64,000 nucleotides of DNA from Gp6-AA40 sp035492455 (GTDB taxonomy: Bacteria; Acidobacteriota; Vicinamibacteria; Vicinamibacterales; UBA2999). The translations under genes were made by a program, and so were the position numbers. Below the pieces are notes generated by a model. That model had not been told where the DNA came from. It worked only from the letters and a program-made list of their open reading frames with translations, and did not search any database. Below are positions 8,275-15,467 of the stretch, piece by piece. The stretch covers positions 1-64,000 of the forward strand of contig DATJJE010000020.1 of NCBI GenBank assembly GCA_035492455.1, in the 5' to 3' direction. Each line of letters begins with the position of its first letter. Within the stretch, counting starts at the first letter, position 1.

Positions 8275-8842
8275 TGGTGTGTTTGCGCCGCTCATAAATG
8301 ATGGCCGCTACCGGCCGGCCGGCGATGTAATCGAGCCTGCCGCCCACCAACGGGAAACCGACTGAGCCGAGGTCCACCACTGTTGGTGAGAAGTCAAGCT
8401 TGCCGAGAAACCACGGCTTCACCGTGTGTTGGTCCGACGAATGAACATCGATCAGATGTTCGCCCATGAGGGCGCGAACGTGACTGTCGACGACCGCGTC
8501 CGCGACCAGCGCGGTGGCTTCGGCTGTCTGCTGTGAGCGCGCCACGCGTATGCCGAGCCCGACGCCGACAGAAATGGCGATTGCAACCACCGCGGCGAGA
8601 GCGAACACGCGTGGGGAGATGCGCCGGCGTGCCGACCTCGCCGCAACGGCGTCGCGCAGCCGCTTGGGTGCGGTGTGGCGGGGCAGGAGTCGGACCAGAC
8701 GACCGAGCGATTCCAACTCCGAGAGTCGCTGCGCGCATGGCGGACACTCCTCGACGTGCTCGTTGAGCTGTGCGGACTCGTGGAGGTTCAGCTCGTTGTC
8801 GATGTAGGCGTCGAGCAACTGACCGACTTCGCGACAATTCAC
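8108..8842 (-). CDS. Zinc-finger anti-sigma factor (zf-HC2/ZAS), membrane anchored
   Basis: 244 residues. The N-terminal cytosolic domain carries the ZAS motif H-x3-C-x2-C (H29, C33, C36), as in RsrA/ChrR-type anti-sigma factors. A single transmembrane segment lies at about 79-100, after the basic stretch SARRRISPR. The remainder is a periplasmic sensor-like domain ending in DLNDQELDEFVRDLQQ. It follows the ECF gene 8839-9360 with a 4-base ATGA overlap, indicating translational coupling and making that sigma its primary partner. Its 3' end runs 167 bases into the convergent paralogous sigma gene. Zinc or redox control of sigma release is a family-based inference. Confidence 0.9.
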   Translation of the reverse strand: MNCREVGQLLDAYIDNELNLHESAQLNEHVEECPPCAQRLSELESLGRLVRLLPRHTAPKRLRDAVAARSARRRISPRVFALAAVVAIAISVGVGLGIRVARSQQTAEATALVADAVVDSHVRALMGEHLIDVHSSDQHTVKPWFLGKLDFSPTVVDLGSVGFPLVGGRLDYIAGRPVAAIIYERRKHTINLFVGPASDARAATDSRSVRGFQVRHWIRGGMSFWAVSDLNDQELDEFVRDLQQ

Positions 8843-9360
8843 GATAGCCTCCTGTGGCCGGAAGCGGACTGCAGGATGCTCAAAAGCCTCTCCCGTCCGC
8901 GCGCCAACCGCGACATAACTGTTCCGATTGGAATGCTCATCACTTCAGCAATGTCTCTGTAGGACAGACCTTCGAGCTCGCGAAGCACGATGGCTTCCCG
9001 AAACTCGAAAGGCAATTGCTCGACCGCCATCCGCACCGCATCGACGGTCTGGCGTTGAAGCAGCAGCGCTTCGGGGTCCAGACCCGCAGCGCGGGGTTCG
9101 TTGCTTATCTCGTCGGCGACCGCCATCCGACCGCCGCCTGCACGCGGTGCCACGCGTCCGTACCACGTGTGGCGAATGATGGTCAGCAGCCAGGCGCGCG
9201 CATTTTCCCCGCGGAATGATGGAAAAAAGCGTAGTGCCCGCACGAATGCGTCCTGGACGACGTCCTCTGCCTCCGCCTCATTTCTCGTCAGCCAACGTGC
9301 GTAGTTGAACGCCGAATCGAGATGCGGCAAGACGACGTCCTCAAACCGAGGGTGAGCCAT
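8839..9360 (-). CDS. ECF sigma-70 family RNA polymerase sigma factor
   Basis: 173 residues, the normal length for an ECF sigma. Region 2 (ARWLTRNEAEAEDVVQDAFVRALRFF) and region 4 (LPFEFREAIVLRELEGLSYRDIAEVMSIPIGTVMSRLARGRERLL) are intact. AGGAG sits directly upstream of the ATG. The stop overlaps the start of the zinc-finger anti-sigma gene by 4 bases. The gene is divergent from the phosphoesterase-cupredoxin operon, with 153 bases between the two starts, so the shared intergenic region may carry its target promoter. Confidence 0.92.
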   Translation of the reverse strand: MAHPRFEDVVLPHLDSAFNYARWLTRNEAEAEDVVQDAFVRALRFFPSFRGENARAWLLTIIRHTWYGRVAPRAGGGRMAVADEISNEPRAAGLDPEALLLQRQTVDAVRMAVEQLPFEFREAIVLRELEGLSYRDIAEVMSIPIGTVMSRLARGRERLLSILQSASGHRRLS

Positions 9361-9513
9361 CTCCTAAGAGACTCCGTTGAGGCCGTCGTTATTCCCGCCA
9401 TCCGATCGTCGCGTCTTGGGAATAGATCTGCGGCCTGCGAGGTCTTTGGAGGCGAGAAGGGCGTTCTACCGCAAGCCGCGCCGCGCGGGCCCGATCACAA
9501 GGAGTTGGATGCG

Positions 9514-10731
9514 ATGACGAAGAAGGACGACGGATTGGACCTCGATCGCCGGGGGTTTCTGCAGTGCATGGCCTGGGTCGGTACCGGAGCTATGTGGACG
9601 CTCACGAGCGGTGTTCTCAAGGGCATGCCTCTCGAGCGCGCGACGCACGACGCGATGGGTCACGACGCCGGCATGGGCGGCGGCCTTCGATTCGTCCAGA
9701 TCAGCGACAGCCATATCGGTTTCGACAAGCCCGCGAACACGGATGTGACCGCCACGCTGCGCGCCGCGGTCGCGAAGATCAACGCAGCGCCCGAGCGGCC
9801 CTCGTTCGTATTACACACGGGCGATCTGACGCATCTGTCGAAGCCGTCCGAGTTCGACACGCTTCAACAGGTGTTAGCCGAGCTGTCGGTGCCGGTGTTC
9901 TACGTGCCCGGCGAACACGACGTGCTCGAAGATGACGGCAGGAGTTACCTGGAGCGATTCGGCAAGGGCACGCAAGGGGCGGGATGGTACAGCTTCGATC
10001 AAGGCGGCGTTCATTTCATCGGTCTCGTGAACGTCGTGAATCTGAAAGCCGGCGGGCTCGGTACGCTCGGCGACGAGCAGCTCGAGTGGCTGAAGAGCGA
10101 CGTCAAGCATCTCACGACCAGCACTCCCATCGTCGTCTTCGCCCATATCCCGCTCTGGTCCGTGTATCCGGAATGGGGGTGGGGCACCGACGACAGCGCC
10201 CGTGCGCTCTCATATCTGAAGCGATTCGGATCGGTATCGGTGCTCAACGGCCACATCCATCAGGTGATGCAGAAGGTGGAGGGTCACGTCTCGTTCCATA
10301 CGGCCATGTCGACCGCCTTCCCACAACCGGCACCCGGCGCCGCTCCCTCGCCGGGACCCATGAACGTGGAAGCCGACCGACTGAAGAAGATTCTCGGCCT
10401 GTCACGGATGTCGTTTCACGATGTGCGTCATCCGATCGCGATTACTGACGTACCGCTCGACGAAGGATTGCCGCCATCGGCAGGCCTGCACGACGTGAGC
10501 ATAGACAACTTCAGCTTCAGCCCGGCTACTGCAACCGTCCCGGCCGGCGCCACGGTGAAGTGGACGAATCACGACGATGTGCCGCACGTCATCATGAGCA
10601 ACGAAAAGAAATTCAAGTCGCCGGTGCTCGACACCGACCAGCAGTTCTCCTACGCCTTTCCGGCGCGGGGCACCTACAAATACTTCTGCTCGCTCCATCC
10701 GAGGATGACGGGCCAGATCGTGGTGGAGTGA
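9514..10731 (+). CDS. Tat-exported calcineurin-like phosphoesterase fused to a C-terminal cupredoxin domain
   Basis: 405 residues. The N-terminus has a twin-arginine signal (DRRGFLQ at 11-17 and a hydrophobic stretch), implying folded export. A metallophosphoesterase domain follows: DSH at 65-67, GDLTH at 103-107, GEHD at 133-136 (GNHD in most relatives; Asn is replaced by Glu), H211 in FAHIP and GHIH at 246-249. After a linker, residues 325-405 form a plastocyanin/azurin-like domain with all four type-1 copper ligands: H358, C392, H395 and M398. AAGGAG precedes the ATG at 9514 by 9 bases. The gene leads an operon with a cupredoxin lipoprotein and a SnoaL-like gene. Substrate unknown; a periplasmic phosphatase with an electron-transfer or copper-sensing module is the direct reading. 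Confidence 0.88.
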   Translation: MTKKDDGLDLDRRGFLQCMAWVGTGAMWTLTSGVLKGMPLERATHDAMGHDAGMGGGLRFVQISDSHIGFDKPANTDVTATLRAAVAKINAAPERPSFVLHTGDLTHLSKPSEFDTLQQVLAELSVPVFYVPGEHDVLEDDGRSYLERFGKGTQGAGWYSFDQGGVHFIGLVNVVNLKAGGLGTLGDEQLEWLKSDVKHLTTSTPIVVFAHIPLWSVYPEWGWGTDDSARALSYLKRFGSVSVLNGHIHQVMQKVEGHVSFHTAMSTAFPQPAPGAAPSPGPMNVEADRLKKILGLSRMSFHDVRHPIAITDVPLDEGLPPSAGLHDVSIDNFSFSPATATVPAGATVKWTNHDDVPHVIMSNEKKFKSPVLDTDQQFSYAFPARGTYKYFCSLHPRMTGQIVVE

Positions 10732-10743
10732 AAGGACACGACC

Positions 10744-11121
10744 ATGAAAATACTCATGTCAGTTTCGGGGATTGTGGCCCTCGGCTTATGTCTATCGGGG
10801 TGCGGCGGGTACACCGGGAACTCGGGCAATTCAATCGTGCCCTCCGCTATTCAGACTGCACCAGCAGATGCGATCGTCATCGATATCCGGTCGATCAACG
10901 GCGCGCAATCCTTTTCGCCCAATCCGTCCAGCATTCCCGCCGGCCGGACGGTGGTATGGCACAACATCGACTCGGTCACTCATCGCGTGGTACTCAACGA
11001 TCGATCAGTGGATACTGGAAACCTCGACCCCGGTTCATTCAGCTCGCCGATGTCGCTTGGTACGGTCGGCGGCTATCACTGCAGCATCCATCCCGAGATG
11101 GTCGGTACTCTCACGCGTTAG
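10744..11121 (+). CDS. Cupredoxin-domain lipoprotein
   Basis: 125 residues with a lipoprotein signal (lipobox LSGC, Cys20). The mature part is a single cupredoxin domain: a conserved PAGRTVVWHNID strand, an upstream His in THRVV and the ligand loop YHCSIHPEM that supplies Cys, His and Met. It resembles the C-terminal domain of the preceding phosphoesterase fusion (same PAG-x-TV-x-W and C-S-x-HP motifs), so the two may have a common origin and exchange electrons or copper. It starts 12 bases after that gene. Confidence 0.85.
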   Translation: MKILMSVSGIVALGLCLSGCGGYTGNSGNSIVPSAIQTAPADAIVIDIRSINGAQSFSPNPSSIPAGRTVVWHNIDSVTHRVVLNDRSVDTGNLDPGSFSSPMSLGTVGGYHCSIHPEMVGTLTR

Positions 11122-11138
11122 GATCGCCCTGGCAGCAA

Positions 11139-11507
11139 ATGGACGAAACGTTTGCCAAACACTTCGCCGCGGACTGGATCGACTCGTGGAATGCCCACGA
11201 TCTCGACAGAGTGCTGGCGCACTATGCGGACGACTTCGAAATGTCGTCGCCGTTCATCATCCAGATGGTTCACGAGCCGTCGGGGGTCCTTCGCGGTAAA
11301 GCAGCCGTCCGGGCATACTGGACGCGGGCATTGGAGCGGATCCCCGACCTGCACTTTGAACTGATCTCCGTTCTGGCCGGTGTCATGTCGATCACGCTCT
11401 ATTACGAGAGCGCTGGTGGTCGATTGGCTGCAGAAGTCTTTCACTTTGACGCCGATCGAAAGGTGGCGAGAGCCGTCGCACACTATAAGGTGCCGATTGC
11501 GGAATAA
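11139..11507 (+). CDS. SnoaL-like / NTF2-fold protein
   Basis: 122 residues with the pattern of the NTF2-like superfamily: an opening helix (DWIDSWNAHDLDRVLAHYADDFEMSSPF), the GKAAVRAYWTRALERIPDLHFEL core and beta strands ending in AHYKVPIAE. Relatives include polyketide cyclases, ketosteroid isomerases and small domains fused to ECF sigma factors. The reaction, if any, cannot be assigned. The start ATG at 11139 is 17 bases after the cupredoxin lipoprotein, which suggests an operon. The stop lies in a 19-base tandem duplication. Confidence 0.75.
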   Translation: MDETFAKHFAADWIDSWNAHDLDRVLAHYADDFEMSSPFIIQMVHEPSGVLRGKAAVRAYWTRALERIPDLHFELISVLAGVMSITLYYESAGGRLAAEVFHFDADRKVARAVAHYKVPIAE

Positions 11508-11522
11508 GGTGCCGATTGCGGA
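11485..11522 (+). repeat. 19-bp perfect tandem duplication across a stop codon
   Basis: ATAAGGTGCCGATTGCGGA occurs twice head to tail at 11485-11503 and 11504-11522. The first copy encodes the last residues of the SnoaL-like protein and the TAA stop lies at the start of the second copy. This looks like a recent slippage duplication. Confidence 0.9.
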
Positions 11523-11882
11523 GCCCCGCAGTGCCTCACCACTCATTCCGGTGTAAGGCTTCGTGTCAGGCTCCAACTCCTTCCGACAAGCAAGCGAGCC
11601 GACGAGGACGGGATCCAATACGCATCGCGCACCAGTGCCGCTGCCGTTTCGAGTGTCTTCGCCTTGTCGCTGGCGAGCGGGATGCCGACCCGATCGCCGC
11701 GGCGGCCCATCCTGCGGAGCCTTGCGGATGCGCGGACGCTTGGTGACCTGCGCCGAAAATCTACACGGATAAGAGGTCCTCGGGTGTTTGAGGGGCCTCC
11801 GTTTTTCGGTCCGTTACGAGAGTGAGCCGCGGGGAGGCGGCCGGAGCCGGGGCCAAACGCTCGCAGGCGTATCAACGAAAGT
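11508..11882. other. 375-bp intergenic stretch without a supported gene
   Basis: Short open frames occur on both strands, but none has a recognisable domain or a good start context. The longest runs are Arg/Ser/Pro-rich. The only visible structures are the second half of the 19-bp duplication at its left end and a terminator-like hairpin at 11773-11806. Its right end abuts the 3' end of tmRNA. It could be a decayed gene. Confidence 0.5.
11773..11806 (+). terminator. Probable rho-independent terminator
   Basis: GAGGTCCTC and GAGGGGCCTC can pair as an imperfect hairpin with a bulge, immediately followed by CGTTTTTC. It lies downstream of the cupredoxin/SnoaL operon on the plus strand, although 265 bases after its last stop. 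Confidence 0.4.
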
Positions 11883-12238
11883 TGGTGGAGGCGGCGGGAG
11901 TCGAACCCGCGTCCGAAAGCACGTCGTCGTAGGACTCTACATGCGTGTCCGCTTCGTGATTTTCATGCCCGGCGTGTGGAAACGGCTAAGTACCGCCAGG
12001 CCTTAGCCTCGGAAAAATCTCGCGGGCACGCGCCGAGGCGCCACGGGCCCACCAGCCTGTTTAATGGCGTTCGACCCTCAACCACCAGGCGAGGCCGAGG
12101 CGAACGTCACTGCTTAATTAAGCAGCGAGAGCGTACTGAGAATCCGCAGTTAACGGATGTTCCGTCAGATTAGCGAGTTAACGGTGCTCGGCATGCATCC
12201 CGCGATCCCGCACCCCCGTCGAAGCCAAATTCGCCCCC
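11883..12238 (-). ncRNA. ssrA: tmRNA
   Basis: The minus strand begins GGGGGCGAATTTGGCTTCGA and ends with a tRNA-like T arm GGGTTCGACTCCCGCC and an encoded CCA, and its ends pair as a 7-bp acceptor stem (GGGGGCG with CGCCTCC, one G-U pair). The conserved GCATGCCGAG block follows the 5' tRNA-like part. The tag frame ends TAC GCT CTC GCT GCT TAA; the most likely tag is ADSQYALAA with a GCG resume codon after a pseudoknot-like CCGTTA/TGACGG pairing. A longer in-frame reading starting ANLTEHPLT is possible but would use up the pseudoknot region. It rescues stalled ribosomes with SmpB. Confidence 0.95.
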
Positions 12239-12255
12239 TCCAGGTGAGATCGATT

Positions 12256-12283
12256 GGTGTGCCGGACGCTCCTCCGGCACACC
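12256..12283 (-). terminator. Perfect 11-bp hairpin between the Oar-like gene and tmRNA
   Basis: GGTGTGCCGGA and TCCGGCACACC flank a 6-base loop. It lies 20 bases after the stop of the TonB-receptor gene and 18 bases before tmRNA. It lacks a U-tract on the minus strand, so it may be a factor-assisted terminator, or part of a tmRNA 5' leader if the TACAAT at 12289-12294 is a -10 element. Confidence 0.45.
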
Positions 12284-12302
12284 TCTCTATTGTACGGCCT
12301 GA

Positions 12303-15257
12303 TCAGAACCTGATGCCCAGAGCCATCCGGAACAACCGGCCGCCGTTCTGGCCGGGAATCGGCTGCGGGAACTGGTTGTCGGCCGTCGCCTGGCCAAACC
12401 GCGGACCCTCGATGTAGTTCAGCGGCAGTCCGTTGGCATCCTTTGGTCCGTTGTTGTCGGGCGTCACCGTCTTGTCCCAGGCGATCTGTTTCTGGTTGTT
12501 CAAGACGTTGTAGAACTCCACTTTTAGAAATGGCTTCGCACTCTTCCACACGGGCACGCCGTACGTCAGCGCCAGATCGAGCAGGCCAAAGCCCTTGAAG
12601 CGGCCGACGCCGCGTGGGCCGAAGTAGAGTCGCTCGGACGTGCTCGAGTTGATATCGTTCGCGGGGTAGCCCGGATTGCGCGCGAGTTCGACGGCGCTCA
12701 AGGGAACACCGTCGGCGTAGATGCTGTAGACCTGTCCCGAATTCACCCGCCAGATCGGTGATACGTCCAGCGACCCGAATCGCGCCATGCCGTCGCCGAG
12801 CGTATAGGTGCCATAGACGCGCACTTTGTGGCGCTGGTAGTCGGCCAATCGTCCTTCCGGCAGATACCGGTTGAGCGCCGGACCGAGAACCTCGGGATAA
12901 TCGCCAAAGAGCGAGGCGATCCCCGGCTGATTCGCCGCCTCGCCGTCGAAATTGCCATTGTTCTTGATCTGAAGGGTGTATTCGCCATTCAGCCTGATGT
13001 TCGACCGCACGCGGTAGTTCGTCTGGAGAATCATCCCCTGGTACTGGCGGTCGACCTCATCGGCGGTCGCGTTACCGTAAATGACTTTCGTCAGGTCGCC
13101 GACACTCGCGCCATTGCGATTGACGTTGATGATCCCGTTTGACAGCTGGATGAAGTCCTCGAGGAAGCCGTACCACTTGCGGAACTGATACGTCGCCTTC
13201 GCGTATCCCTTGCCGCCGAATTCGCGGCCGAGGCCGAGTGTGAATTCGCGTACCGTCGGCGAGTGCACGTCAGGAGCGACGAAGATGTTCGCGGTCGGGA
13301 ACGACGCGCTGATGATCGTCGCGTAGTTCCGCAGATCGAATCCTGGTGCGAAATCACGACCCTGTCCGGCCGGTCCGGTGTAGCCGTACGTCACGCGGCT
13401 CGGATTTGCCACGTCGGTGTTGTGGCCGTACTGGTTTTCGCTGTACTTCCCCGAGTAGTGCCCGTACGTGGCCTGCAGTGTGGTGCTGCCGTCGCCCACG
13501 ACGTCGTACGCAATGCCGAGCCGCGGCATCAGCTTGCGCATATTGTCGACCGTCAGAAGATCGCCCGTGGCCTTGCCATGCACGTTCTCGAAGCGGGCAC
13601 CGAGCTCGACGCTTAAGCGTCGCGTGGCCACCCAGTGGTCCTGGACGTACAACGACGTCGTGTCGATGTTGATCGTCGCGCCTTTGGTCGGCATCCAGTT
13701 CTGAACGCGTGATACACCGGGCGTAAAGACCGGAATGGGGATGTTTGACGCATCCAGCGCGGGTTTTCCGTTGACAACGAGGTAGTCGCTCTGGAAGACG
13801 TAGTCGGTCGCGCTCTGTGAATTCCCGCCCCGATTGGTAGCGCGATAGAACTCGCCACCACCTTTTACATCGTGCGTGCCCGTCCTCCGCTTTGCCAACG
13901 AGTACGACACGCTGCCGGTGAACTGCTTGTTGTTGCGGTCCTCAGGATCCAGAGCACTGAAAAACGGCGCCGCGTAGTGCAGCGAGGGCGGCACGCCAGC
14001 CGCCACGCCGCGCGTGCGGAACGGCGACGCCGTAATCTCCGTACTGCTTCCGCCTGACTGCAGCTGCTGCTTCTTTTGTGAGTACTGCAGGGTCGCGAAG
14101 AATTTGCGCGCCAGCAGTCCGTTGTAAGTCGTCACAAACAGGGTGTTGGGAAAATTGCCGGTGACAAGTACGGACGGATCGAGTGACGAGGCTGCATTCA
14201 GACTCGGTCGATCTTTCTGCCGGACGCTGTTGGTCGTGAAATCGCCGGACAGCGTCTGGTTCGGCGCCAGCGTTCCAGTCAGCTTGATCTCCCCGCGCTT
14301 CGTGGTATCGGTGCGCGTGTACGATCCGCCGGTCTGGACAAAGGTACCCGGCGTCGGATCGCTCTGATATCGTCCGGCGCTGAAGAACCACAGACGATCG
14401 AGTTTGAGCGGGCCGCCGAACGTGCCTTCGTGATACTTGCTCAAGACGTCCTGGTGAACGACGTTGTTCGCCCGCTCGCGTGGCGTCTCGTCGATCCATT
14501 TCGGATTGCTGAAGTTCTCGCGGAAGCTTCCCGAGAATTTGTTGCCGCCGCTCTTGGTGACGATGTTGATGACACCGCCGGCGAACCGGCCCCACTCAGC
14601 GGAGATGCCGCCGGTCAACACGTTGACTTCCTGAATGGCATCTTCGGTGTAGAGGCCGTTCGGCGTGCCGAAGATGTTGTCGTTGATGTCCACACCGTTC
14701 AGCATGAACACGTTGTCATAGGCGGTCGATCCGGCGATGCTCACCTGACTCGCGTTCGGAGTGTTGTTCGTCAGCCCTGGGGTCAACTCCGCGATGTCCT
14801 GCGGTCGTCGTCCAATAGGTAACGCATCGACCTCCTGTTTGGTGACCGCTCTGCTGCTTGTGACGCTGACGAGCGGCGAAGGCGCCTCGCCGACGACGTT
14901 CACCGCTTCGGTGCGTGCGGCGACAAGGAGCATTTGGTTCACTTCGGCGACATCGCCGAGCGGCAGCACGACGCTGTCGGAGGTTGCGGTTTGGAAGTTC
15001 GCGATTTCGAACTTGACCGAATACGTTCCTGCAGGCAGTCCTTTAATGAAGTACACACCGTTGACGTCTGTCACGGCGGTGCGCTGTCCCTGGAGGGATG
15101 GTGATGTTGCGGTAACGGTGACGCCTGGCAGCGAAAGACCGTCTGATGATTGGACGATGCCGCTGATGGTGCCTGTCTGGACGCCTTGCGCGAGCAGCCA
15201 GGACGAATACGCAAGGACAAAGCAGACGCTGAGGGCAAGCAGTCGCTTCATGCGCAT
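12303..15257 (-). CDS. Oar-like TonB-dependent outer-membrane receptor with carboxypeptidase-regulatory-like domain
   Basis: 984 residues. A signal peptide (cut after LLAQ) is followed by a carboxypeptidase-regulatory/CNA-B-like beta domain at about 25-110 (SGIVQSSDGLSLPGVTVTATSPSLQG), a plug domain at about 125-235 (LPIGRRPQDIAELTPGL, FGGxNGVDIND-type motifs) and a long beta-barrel ending in the outer-membrane signature RMALGIRF with terminal Phe. This architecture is shared with the Oar adhesin and is expanded in Acidobacteria and Myxococcota. Such proteins import large or polymeric substrates with TonB energy, or act as surface proteins; the substrate is unknown. AAGGAG precedes the ATG at 15257. 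No SusD partner lies nearby. Confidence 0.9.
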   Translation of the reverse strand: MRMKRLLALSVCFVLAYSSWLLAQGVQTGTISGIVQSSDGLSLPGVTVTATSPSLQGQRTAVTDVNGVYFIKGLPAGTYSVKFEIANFQTATSDSVVLPLGDVAEVNQMLLVAARTEAVNVVGEAPSPLVSVTSSRAVTKQEVDALPIGRRPQDIAELTPGLTNNTPNASQVSIAGSTAYDNVFMLNGVDINDNIFGTPNGLYTEDAIQEVNVLTGGISAEWGRFAGGVINIVTKSGGNKFSGSFRENFSNPKWIDETPRERANNVVHQDVLSKYHEGTFGGPLKLDRLWFFSAGRYQSDPTPGTFVQTGGSYTRTDTTKRGEIKLTGTLAPNQTLSGDFTTNSVRQKDRPSLNAASSLDPSVLVTGNFPNTLFVTTYNGLLARKFFATLQYSQKKQQLQSGGSSTEITASPFRTRGVAAGVPPSLHYAAPFFSALDPEDRNNKQFTGSVSYSLAKRRTGTHDVKGGGEFYRATNRGGNSQSATDYVFQSDYLVVNGKPALDASNIPIPVFTPGVSRVQNWMPTKGATINIDTTSLYVQDHWVATRRLSVELGARFENVHGKATGDLLTVDNMRKLMPRLGIAYDVVGDGSTTLQATYGHYSGKYSENQYGHNTDVANPSRVTYGYTGPAGQGRDFAPGFDLRNYATIISASFPTANIFVAPDVHSPTVREFTLGLGREFGGKGYAKATYQFRKWYGFLEDFIQLSNGIINVNRNGASVGDLTKVIYGNATADEVDRQYQGMILQTNYRVRSNIRLNGEYTLQIKNNGNFDGEAANQPGIASLFGDYPEVLGPALNRYLPEGRLADYQRHKVRVYGTYTLGDGMARFGSLDVSPIWRVNSGQVYSIYADGVPLSAVELARNPGYPANDINSSTSERLYFGPRGVGRFKGFGLLDLALTYGVPVWKSAKPFLKVEFYNVLNNQKQIAWDKTVTPDNNGPKDANGLPLNYIEGPRFGQATADNQFPQPIPGQNGGRLFRMALGIRF

Positions 15258-15444
15258 GACTCCTTCGCAGCAGTTGCCGCGGACTCAGACGGAGTATAGC
15301 TGTCGGTGAAGCCACGGAACCTCGGCCACAGTCCGTCCGGGGTTTTGACGATACGTGTGATCGAAGGAGAACGTGGATGCGGCGTCGCGTGTGAACTGCT
15401 GCGGCGGAAGCGCCACAGTTCCAGCAATTTAGCGAAACGCGCCG

Positions 15445-15450
15445 TATAAT
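15445..15450 (+). promoter_or_regulatory. Candidate -10 element of the coiled-coil/GAF operon
   Basis: A perfect TATAAT lies 17 bases before the GTG start at 15468. No convincing -35 is visible and there is no Shine-Dalgarno sequence in the implied leader of about 10 bases. Confidence 0.5.
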
Positions 15451-15467
15451 CACATCAACCCAACTCT

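Noticed and set aside
11543..11875. 110-codon minus-strand frame downstream of tmRNA
   Set aside because: Arg/Ser/Pro-rich, no domain, no ribosome-binding site; left as intergenic.
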